Assembly: GCA_041161475.1 (NCBI GenBank)
Contig: JBEAUL010000016.1
Span: 1 to 17,029 of the forward strand
DNA length: 17,029 nt
Reading direction: 5' to 3'
Origin: JBEAUL01 sp041161475
GTDB lineage: Bacteria > Pseudomonadota > Gammaproteobacteria > UBA6186 > Azoamicaceae
This document shows, piece after piece, positions 1 through 5,456 of this stretch. A program made the position numbers and the translations under genes. The notes under the pieces were generated by a model, which was not told the origin of the DNA, did not search any database, and saw only the letters and a list, made by a program, of their open reading frames with translations. Within the stretch, counting starts at the first letter, position 1. Each line of letters opens with the position of its first letter.

Positions 1-23
1 CTCTACCACTGAGCTATTCCCGC
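1..23 (-). tRNA. tRNA-Gly (probably GCC), 5' end only
   Basis: Read on the minus strand, the first 23 bases give the acceptor 5' strand GCGGGAA followed by the D-arm AGCTCAGTGGTAGAG. This matches the start of the E. coli-type tRNA-Gly(GCC). The gene runs off the left edge, so anticodon, variable loop and T-arm cannot be seen. The anticodon is inferred: other bacterial tRNA-Gly isoacceptors begin GCGGGC rather than GCGGGAAT. A strong promoter lies 16 bp upstream of the mature 5' end. Confidence 0.85.
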
Positions 24-38
24 GTTACATATGGGTGC

Positions 39-66
39 ATTTTACCGTATGTGAAAAAGTTGTCAA
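39..66 (-). promoter_or_regulatory. Sigma-70 promoter of the tRNA-Gly gene
   Basis: On the minus strand a perfect -35 box TTGACA (66 to 61) is separated by 16 bp from TAAAAT (44 to 39), one mismatch from the -10 consensus. Transcription would start near base 32, giving a leader of about nine bases before the mature tRNA. The bases just after the -10 are GC-rich (GCACCC). This type of discriminator is known from stable-RNA promoters under stringent (ppGpp) control; that regulation is inferred here. Confidence 0.85.
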
Positions 67-96
67 TAGGTTTTTTTAAAAAAATTACTTTTTTAC
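67..96 (-). promoter_or_regulatory. UP-element-like A/T tract upstream of the tRNA promoter
   Basis: Directly upstream of the TTGACA box the minus strand reads a run of A, GTAA, seven T and seven A, then CCTA. This closely follows the UP-element layout (A-tract, T-tract, A-tract at about -40 to -60) bound by the alpha subunit C-terminal domains of RNA polymerase at strong stable-RNA promoters. The role is inferred from position and composition. The same A/T stretch lies just past the convergent end of the YiiX-like gene and is too poor in G/C stem pairs to be a good terminator. Confidence 0.55.
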
Positions 97-151
97 AAGA
101 ATAGATGGGAATAGGGGATTATATTTGTTAAAAAATAAAAAGTTAACTAAC

Positions 152-1117
152 TTATTCTCTTGGATCGTTTTCTGGGGTAGGAAGAGGGGGATTTTTTTTC
201 GACTGTTTTTTAAAAGGATTCCGCAGATGTTTAAGACCAGGAATTATCTTTTTATGCTTCGGTTTGTCTTCTTTGAGGGAATCCATCTCAAAATCAGTCG
301 ACTGTTTGGTGTAACTGATACCGGCATCGTCATTACTGCGTAGGCCAGTGGTATTCCAAGGTAGGCTATGGTAAGCCGGGTTATCTGCAATTTCTAAGAA
401 AGGAAACTTAATAATATCAAAATAGGGAGAATAATCAAAATCTCTCGGTGTGTACAATTTAAAGTTACGATGGATCAACTCAATATTGGTTTTATCATGG
501 GGTTTAATCAAGGGTAGGACAGGAAAATTAACCGATTCAAATGCCTCTGCGATCATAGAGGAACACACGGTACGAACGGATTGACCCGCATGTTCATTAA
601 ACAAGCTCGATTGAAATCGTCTAGGTATAATTGTCCAGGGCAATAAAAACCGGGCTAAATCTAAAACATGCCGGATATCGTATTGATTTCCAAGTTTATT
701 CACTGCATGGGCAATAATATGTTGGGCATCTTGTCTAGAGAGACCTTTAGGCCGACAAATGCGGACATTGTCTTTTGCGTAAAGGGTGAGTGGATTAATA
801 ACCGTCCCTTTACCCAAAATACTTTCAATGATGAGTGGCGTATCTGGTGGGCCTTGAAAATTTAAAGAAATCAAGTTTCGTAGCTTTGGATTTTCAATGT
901 CATGTAGTCTGCCAATATATAGGGCAGCATGCGACCAAGCACTTTGTGTAATGGTCTTTATGACTTCACTAACACGATTATCTCCTTCGACTAACACAAC
1001 ATCACACAGACGAATTTCATAGAGTATTCTGTCAAAATCACAAAAAGGAATGCTGGAAGTGTTGGGACTGTTTCTAGTTAACTCTCCGATAAACCAGTCG
1101 TTTAACCACTTAAACAC
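152..1117 (-). CDS. YiiX/YaeF-type permuted papain-like cysteine peptidase/amidase
   Basis: A 321-residue protein resembling the YiiX/YaeF family (Peptidase_C92, a circularly permuted NlpC/P60-papain fold). Visible family features are the His motif SAWSHAALYIG (His63), an acidic IIESILGKG segment (Glu98) and the Cys motif VRTVCSSMIAEAF (Cys185). His before Cys is the permuted order. Family members act as thiol amidases or esterases on peptide or lipid substrates; the substrate here is unknown. No signal peptide is visible. The last 55 or so residues are Lys/Pro-rich and probably disordered, beyond the enzyme domain. Translation starts at GTG 1117, chosen because GGGAG lies 6-7 bases upstream; this site falls in the 15-bp gap after rpoS, so the two genes are almost certainly co-transcribed. 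The fold is fairly sure, the activity is not. Confidence 0.75.
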   Translation of the reverse strand: MFKWLNDWFIGELTRNSPNTSSIPFCDFDRILYEIRLCDVVLVEGDNRVSEVIKTITQSAWSHAALYIGRLHDIENPKLRNLISLNFQGPPDTPLIIESILGKGTVINPLTLYAKDNVRICRPKGLSRQDAQHIIAHAVNKLGNQYDIRHVLDLARFLLPWTIIPRRFQSSLFNEHAGQSVRTVCSSMIAEAFESVNFPVLPLIKPHDKTNIELIHRNFKLYTPRDFDYSPYFDIIKFPFLEIADNPAYHSLPWNTTGLRSNDDAGISYTKQSTDFEMDSLKEDKPKHKKIIPGLKHLRNPFKKQSKKNPPLPTPENDPRE

Positions 1118-1132
1118 GGGTATCTCCCTGCC

Positions 1133-2122
1133 TTAAATGAAGGTATCGATATGTGGTCCACCGCATTGCGTTGAAATCATCGCTTTGAGCTTTTTTAAGG
1201 CCTCAGATTGTAGTTGTCTGACACGCTCTCTGGTTAACCCTATTTCATGACCTGTTTGTTCCAAGGTGACGGCATCGTGACCATTGAGCCCAAAGCGTCG
1301 CTCAATTACAGCGCGTTGATTTTTGTTGAGTTGCTCTAGCCAAGAGACAATGTATTTTTGTAAATTGGCATATTGTAAGTCTTCAATGGGATCATCTCGA
1401 TGGTTGGTTAATGTATCTAATAAAGGTTTAGGGACGTCTTCAGAAATATTAGAATCTATGGAGACAATTTTTTCATTTAAAGATAATAACATTTTAATAT
1501 CTTCGGTAGAGTGTCCAGAGGCAAACGCGATTTCATGATCTTTGGGTTTATGATCTAGCGCTTTGCTGAGCTCTTTGCTGGTACGTAAGCAACGGTTTAA
1601 GCGTTTTGAGACATGGACAGGTAGTCTAACAATGCGGTTTTGGCTCATAATAGCCCGTTCAATGCTTTGTTGGATCCACCAAGCACCATAAGTTGAAAAT
1701 CTAAATCCTTTTTCGGGATCGAATTTTTCAACGGCACGCATTAAGCCAATATTACCTTCCTCAATTAAGTCTAATATGGGCATGCCACAGCGCAAATATC
1801 GTTTAGCAATTTTAACAACCAGCCGTAAATTGCTTTCTATCATGCGTTTCTTTGCGCTTGGGTCGCCTTGCTGTAGCAATCGAGCATAATGCACTTCCTC
1901 CTCTTTTGTTAAGAGGGGGGAGGCACCAATTTCTTTTAGGTATAGGTCAGTAGGGTCGGGCGAGCTGTCTTCTTCTGCAAAATAAGCGCAGTCTGCCCAT
2001 TCTTCGGTGGTTTGTTCACTGGTTGATTCTCCATCTGTCGCTAATGGTTCTAAGAACAAAAGCTGAGAAGAGTCTGGTATATCCGTATTAGTCTGTTGAT
2101 TTTTTTGATTTATTTTCGCCAT
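1133..2122 (-). CDS. rpoS: RNA polymerase sigma factor RpoS (sigma-38)
   Basis: A 329-residue stationary-phase/general stress sigma factor; E. coli RpoS has 330. It directs RNA polymerase core to starvation and stress promoters. In order: region 1.2 (LYLKEIGASPLLTKEEEV), region 2 with RMIESNLRLVVKIAKRY, DLIEEGNIGLMRAVEKFDP and RFSTYGAWWIQQSIERAI, region 3 (RLPVHVSKRLN), and region 4 with the helix-turn-helix GLTRERVRQLQSEALKKL. The N-terminal 55 residues are acidic and variable. ATG 2122 (MAKINQ) is preferred over GTG 2164, whose 14 extra residues look non-native. Neither start has a good Shine-Dalgarno sequence, so initiation may be weak or regulated. Unlike the common nlpD-rpoS layout, a 64-residue unknown gene lies upstream and a papain-like enzyme follows 15 bp downstream. 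Confidence 0.95.
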   Translation of the reverse strand: MAKINQKNQQTNTDIPDSSQLLFLEPLATDGESTSEQTTEEWADCAYFAEEDSSPDPTDLYLKEIGASPLLTKEEEVHYARLLQQGDPSAKKRMIESNLRLVVKIAKRYLRCGMPILDLIEEGNIGLMRAVEKFDPEKGFRFSTYGAWWIQQSIERAIMSQNRIVRLPVHVSKRLNRCLRTSKELSKALDHKPKDHEIAFASGHSTEDIKMLLSLNEKIVSIDSNISEDVPKPLLDTLTNHRDDPIEDLQYANLQKYIVSWLEQLNKNQRAVIERRFGLNGHDAVTLEQTGHEIGLTRERVRQLQSEALKKLKAMISTQCGGPHIDTFI

Positions 2123-2135
2123 AACCACCGCGTTC

Positions 2136-2144
2136 TGTATAGTA
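2136..2144 (-). promoter_or_regulatory. Candidate -10 element just upstream of rpoS
   Basis: The minus strand reads TACTATACA ending about 13 bases before the rpoS ATG. It can be read as a -10 hexamer TACTAT or as CTATACA, one base from the CTATACT preferred by sigma-S. No good -35 box is found 16-18 bp upstream. If used, the leader would be only about 8 to 12 bases, which would fit the lack of a ribosome binding site. The same nine bases occur at 2572-2580, before the divergent gene. Function is inferred and weakly supported. Confidence 0.3.
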
Positions 2145-2170
2145 AAAAGCGTGACGAGAATCACCTGATT

Positions 2171-2183
2171 CTGCTGAGTTACT
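2171..2183. repeat. Short perfect hairpin upstream of rpoS
   Basis: CTGAGTTACTCAG is a 5-bp perfect inverted repeat with a 3-base loop between the 64-residue gene and rpoS. No T-run follows on either strand, so it is not a standard rho-independent terminator. It could fold in the rpoS leader of a read-through transcript; a chance occurrence is equally possible. Confidence 0.25.
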
Positions 2184-2218
2184 CAGTGTATCGGCGTTAG
2201 ATGGAAAAACTGTATATC

Positions 2219-2413
2219 TTAAGAAGGGGTAGAGGGAAGCGCTGATCTCCAGTTTTCGTGTGGTTTCCCAGATTTTTTATCCCAAATGCCCAGCAGTCTG
2301 TGTTCATCACTGGTGATGTATATACATTCTTCTATGTCGTGAAAAAAGAAACTTTCCTTTGTCTTGGATTCAAGGGACTGTAGAAATTCGTTATAACCTC
2401 GCGCGTTTTGCAT
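2219..2413 (-). CDS. Small hypothetical protein (64 aa) upstream of rpoS
   Basis: I do not recognise this 64-residue protein. It is mixed-charge and soluble-looking, with an aromatic and acidic middle (SFFFHDIEECIYI) and a C-terminus ending in Pro/Ser; no membrane helix or signal peptide is visible. The start at ATG 2413 is backed by AAGGA about 10 bases upstream. It is the first gene of a likely leftward unit with rpoS, about 96 bp from the chosen rpoS start, in the place where nlpD often stands. It shares its upstream region, with the 12-bp inverted repeat, with the divergent gene at 2604. It could be a regulator or simply a lineage-specific gene; nothing in the sequence decides this. Confidence 0.55.
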   Translation of the reverse strand: MQNARGYNEFLQSLESKTKESFFFHDIEECIYITSDEHRLLGIWDKKSGKPHENWRSALPSTPS

Positions 2414-2479
2414 GACCGTGAAGTCCTTTGTTTTGAGTCAAAAGTGTTGTGAGACTTGTGCAAGGTACCTTATTTTCGG

Positions 2480-2525
2480 TATCCTGTTACACGCATATTT
2501 ACGAGTCTACCTATGTAACAGGATA
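2480..2525. repeat. Perfect 12-bp inverted repeat in a divergent promoter region
   Basis: TATCCTGTTACA (2480-2491) and its exact reverse complement TGTAACAGGATA (2514-2525) flank a 22-bp spacer. The arm centres are 34 bp apart, about three helical turns. The repeat lies in the 190-bp gap between two divergent genes, a typical place for a shared operator. In RNA it would give a 12-bp stem with a 22-base loop, but no U-run follows in either direction, so a rho-independent terminator is unlikely. The binding factor is unknown. Confidence 0.6.
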
Positions 2526-2571
2526 GCTTATCTATGCGATGACAGGGTAAATTTTAACATGTAAAATGATG

Positions 2572-2580
2572 TACTATACA
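2572..2580 (+). promoter_or_regulatory. Candidate -10 element for the 276-aa gene
   Basis: TACTATACA contains TACTAT, a reasonable -10 hexamer, and CTATACA, near the sigma-S-preferred CTATACT. It ends 23 bases before ATG 2604, leaving room for a leader carrying the AAGG ribosome binding site. No clear -35 box is present 16-18 bp upstream. A small palindrome (ATTTTA, five bases, TAAAAT at 2551-2567) covers the place where a -35 box would be. Confidence 0.35.
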
Positions 2581-2603
2581 CGTATCAGGGATCACAAGGC
2601 AGT

Positions 2604-3434
2604 ATGACGATGATAAAAACACAGCAGCAGTTAGTAGAAGAGCAGACCGTTTTGGATACAATCAGATTGGCTTTAGAAGATATTAGACAGTTATTGCCTC
2701 AATCCATGCAAGATCAAAACAGCATCGTGGGTTGGATTTTTTCGATGATTTTTAAAGCCTTTGATTTCTTTAAAAGAATGGTGGAACATTTTATGCGTCC
2801 ACCCGTTAATTTAGAAAAAACATTTTCCAAAGAGGAATTGAGTCAACCGGGAGCACAGGATTTTCTGTACGAGGTTAGCAGGAGCGATTTAAGCACAGAC
2901 AACAAAGCCATCTTGCTAGACAAATGGCGTGCCTGCCCGGAAGATAAAAATACGGCTTGGCTTGCTTTTGCAGAAATGTTGTTGCAGATGGGTAATCACG
3001 GGCTTGAGCTTGCAGCTCATATTATTAAAAAACAGCTAGAATCCATTAAAACAAGCTGTCAAGATCAAAACAGTCTTGAATACCATGTAGATCCAGCATT
3101 GGCTAAAGCATTTGAAGACGAGGTTCATCTTATCCAAAAAGCCGAATTGCAACAAATTCAAGAAGAGGCTCGATTACACAGTGATTTGTTAGACGATAAA
3201 CGTAATAACGATCTACAACATCAGCAACAACATGAACAGTTACTGGCAGAGGCAAAAGAGAAGCGTGTTGGAATTTTGGATGTGGGCGCAAAAGTCATCA
3301 CGCATCATTACAATATGTATAAATCCAATGATTTTGGCCTGTTAAACATCCTTGGGGAGCAACAGCTCAATCCAAGAGAACAATTACAGAATGAGTTTAA
3401 AGCTTTAAACGATAAATGGCGTATTTCTGTTTAG
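2604..3434 (+). CDS. Hypothetical coiled-coil protein (276 aa)
   Basis: I do not recognise this protein. Residues 41-63 (IVGWIFSMIFKAFDFFKRMV and following) form a hydrophobic/amphipathic helix that could touch a membrane. Residues 80-150 look helical and soluble. Residues 165-222 are rich in Gln, Glu, Lys and His and look like a coiled coil. The C-terminal 50 residues are mixed polar. There is no signal peptide. ATG 2604 has AAGG seven to eight bases upstream; ATG at codon 3 is an alternative. It stands alone: divergent from the rpoS unit, with 91 bp before the Lol genes. In a host-associated relative of Legionella or Coxiella such a protein would be considered as a possible secreted effector, but no diagnostic C-terminal signal is visible, so this is speculation. 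Confidence 0.75.
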   Translation: MTMIKTQQQLVEEQTVLDTIRLALEDIRQLLPQSMQDQNSIVGWIFSMIFKAFDFFKRMVEHFMRPPVNLEKTFSKEELSQPGAQDFLYEVSRSDLSTDNKAILLDKWRACPEDKNTAWLAFAEMLLQMGNHGLELAAHIIKKQLESIKTSCQDQNSLEYHVDPALAKAFEDEVHLIQKAELQQIQEEARLHSDLLDDKRNNDLQHQQQHEQLLAEAKEKRVGILDVGAKVITHHYNMYKSNDFGLLNILGEQQLNPREQLQNEFKALNDKWRISV

Positions 3435-3474
3435 TAAGTTTCAAGGTTAACTAACGGATATCCATTAAAGTCTG

Positions 3475-3483
3475 TGGTACACT
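3475..3483 (+). promoter_or_regulatory. Candidate extended -10 promoter for lolC
   Basis: TGG followed directly by TACACT gives an extended -10 motif (TGnTACACT) about 42 bases before the permease ATG. No good -35 box is present at 16-18 bp, as is usual for extended -10 promoters. It would drive the lolC/F-lolD-comEC unit. Support is from motif and position only. Confidence 0.35.
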
Positions 3484-3525
3484 GTAAGCATCAGAAAAAA
3501 TCTTTTCAGGTGACAAAACGTATCC

Positions 3526-4776
3526 ATGTTTCAGCCGTATTATGCCTTTATAGGGTACCGTTATACACGGGCAAAACGCGATAACCATTTTATTTCATTT
3601 ATCGCCTTAACCGCGATGATTGGGATCGCCCTTGGCGTTGCCGTTCTCATCACTGTTTTATCGGTCATGAATGGTTTTGGTCGAGAGATTCGGGCACAAA
3701 TGCTCAACGGTGCACCACATATCACCATACAATCATCTAATGGGCAACAGTTAGCAAAGTCTAATCACTTACTTTCTGAGATAAGCCAAGTGACTTCAGA
3801 CATTATTGCACAGGCGCCCTATATTCAGGGGCAGGGCATGCTCTCTCATGCCGGCAGAATCCAAGGAGTATGGATAAAAGGTATTTCTGGTGCACAACAA
3901 ACTGTATTCCCCTTAAACGAGCACCTCATTGCCGGCAGTCTTGATGACTTTATACCCGGTCACTTTGGTATCTACCTTGGCAAGCAGTTGGCCTTTGGTT
4001 TAGGTTTGCAAGTAGGGGATAAAGTGACTTTGATCATACCAGAGGCGCGTGTTTCATTAGCTGGTGTCTCCCCACGGTTAAAACGCTTCACCCTATTGGG
4101 CATATTTGATATGGGTACTTTTTTTGATAGTACCCATGCCTTTATACATCTGGATGATGCGGCGAAATTTCTAAAGTATGGCGACGATCATATATCAGGA
4201 ATACAGCTCAAAGTATCTGATGAATTGCGTGCTGCTGATGTTGCTCAGCAACTACGTACGACATTAGGGCCACACTATGAAGTGATGGACTGGATGCACA
4301 GCAACGGCTCTTATTTGGCGGCCATCCAAATGGAAAAAACAGTCATGACCTTTATTTTATTACTGATTGTTGCCATTGCTGCTTTTAACTTGGTCTCTGG
4401 TTTAGTGATGCTGGTCACGGATAAACGACCTGATATTGCCATTTTGCGGACTTTGGGGGCCAGAGCCCATCAAGTCATGGCTATATTTGTTGTACAAGGT
4501 ACGTTTATTGGTCTTATGGGGATTGCGATCGGGGTAATCTTAGGGGTTACTTTGGCCCTTAATGTGACGGATTGGGTCAATTGGATAGAAAAAACATGTC
4601 AAGTGAGTTTGTTTCAAAAAGAGGTATATGCGGTGAGTTGCTTGCCCTCTCATTTAGATTGGTCTGATGTAGCAAAAATTTGTATTTGGTCCTTGTCTTT
4701 TAGTTTTGTTTCTACCCTGTATCCTGCCTATCGTGCCAGCAAAATTCGCCCTGCGGAGGCTTTACGCTATGAGTAA
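3526..4776 (+). CDS. lolC: Lipoprotein-releasing ABC transporter permease, LolC/LolF type
   Basis: A 416-residue inner-membrane permease of the Lol lipoprotein sorting system. With LolD it extracts outer-membrane lipoproteins from the inner membrane and hands them to periplasmic LolA. The N-terminus FIGYRYTRAKRDNHFISFIA is typical of LolC/E. Four membrane helices fit the family: about 23-48, 272-298, 316-346 and 380-402, with a large periplasmic domain at 50-270. Residues 172-187 (PEARVSLAGVSPRLKR) occupy the place of the LolC hook that binds LolA. The conserved DKRPDIAILRTLGA segment (299-312) is the coupling region to LolD. Length is close to that of E. coli LolC (about 400). Only one such permease is present and LolD follows directly, so a LolF-type homodimer is possible. 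The start has AGGTGA 12 bases upstream, a rather long spacing. Confidence 0.9.
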   Translation: MFQPYYAFIGYRYTRAKRDNHFISFIALTAMIGIALGVAVLITVLSVMNGFGREIRAQMLNGAPHITIQSSNGQQLAKSNHLLSEISQVTSDIIAQAPYIQGQGMLSHAGRIQGVWIKGISGAQQTVFPLNEHLIAGSLDDFIPGHFGIYLGKQLAFGLGLQVGDKVTLIIPEARVSLAGVSPRLKRFTLLGIFDMGTFFDSTHAFIHLDDAAKFLKYGDDHISGIQLKVSDELRAADVAQQLRTTLGPHYEVMDWMHSNGSYLAAIQMEKTVMTFILLLIVAIAAFNLVSGLVMLVTDKRPDIAILRTLGARAHQVMAIFVVQGTFIGLMGIAIGVILGVTLALNVTDWVNWIEKTCQVSLFQKEVYAVSCLPSHLDWSDVAKICIWSLSFSFVSTLYPAYRASKIRPAEALRYE

Positions 4777-5449
4777 TTTATTGGTTGTCGAAGGGCTTGA
4801 AAAAAATTATAGTGAAGCAGGAAAAACATTAAGCATTCTAAAAAATTTAGATTGCACAGTGCATGCGGGTGAGACAATAGCAATTATGGGTCGTTCAGGT
4901 TCTGGTAAAACCACGCTACTGAATTTACTCGGTGGGCTGGATGTTCCAACAGCCGGAACAGTGTTGCTGCAAGGTACATCTATTCATGCCTTAAACGAAG
5001 CGCAACAATGTCATTTTCGTAATAAGCATTTGGGCTTTATCTACCAGTTTCATCACCTGTTGCCTGAATTTACAGCCTTAGAAAACGTTGCTATGCCATT
5101 ATTGATTGCAAAATTATCTCCAAAGGCAGCCTATGCACGCGCCAAAGCCATGCTAAAACAAGTTGGCTTAAGCGATCGTGTAATGCATGAGCCCAGCATG
5201 CTATCTGGGGGGGAACGTCAACGCGTAGCGATTGCCCGTGCCTTAATCAATGAACCGCTCTTGGTGTTGGCCGATGAACCAACCGGCAATTTAGATCATG
5301 AAAATGCCGAACATGTCTTAGAGCTGTTACTATACGTGACCCAACAAATGGGTCGTGCAGTGATTGTCGTCACCCATGATACTGGGTTGGCAACGCGTTT
5401 AGATAAAACCCTTGTCTTGAAAGAAGGGCGATTAGTGCCTCAACGCTAG
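4769..5449 (+). CDS. lolD: Lipoprotein-releasing ABC transporter ATP-binding protein LolD
   Basis: A 226-residue ATPase that powers lipoprotein release by the Lol transporter; E. coli LolD has 233. Visible motifs are Walker A GRSGSGKT (41-48), the Q-loop in the LolD-specific FIYQFHHLLPEFTALENV (90-107), signature LSGGERQ (145-151), Walker B LLVLADEPTGNLD (164-176) and the switch His203 (VVTHD). The start chosen is ATG 4769, giving MSNLLVVEGLEK; it overlaps the end of the permease gene by 8 bp and has GGAGG nine bases upstream, which fits translational coupling. An upstream in-frame ATG at 4706 would add 21 non-homologous residues lying within lolC. Assignment is very secure because of the Q-loop motif. 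Confidence 0.95.
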   Translation: MSNLLVVEGLEKNYSEAGKTLSILKNLDCTVHAGETIAIMGRSGSGKTTLLNLLGGLDVPTAGTVLLQGTSIHALNEAQQCHFRNKHLGFIYQFHHLLPEFTALENVAMPLLIAKLSPKAAYARAKAMLKQVGLSDRVMHEPSMLSGGERQRVAIARALINEPLLVLADEPTGNLDHENAEHVLELLLYVTQQMGRAVIVVTHDTGLATRLDKTLVLKEGRLVPQR

Positions 5450-5456
5450 TTGTCTT

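Noticed and set aside
67..151. Rho-independent terminator after the YiiX-like gene
   Set aside because: Only A/T pairs can form; no GC-containing stem followed by a T-run is present. The tract is better explained as an UP element.
125..343. Plus-strand open frame opposite the 3' end of the YiiX-like gene
   Set aside because: No ribosome binding site, composition typical of antisense to a real gene, and the minus-strand gene has clear family motifs.
2123..2164. An earlier GTG start for RpoS at 2164
   Set aside because: The extra 14 residues are hydrophobic and unlike RpoS N-termini; no ribosome binding site is present, and a possible -10 element falls inside.
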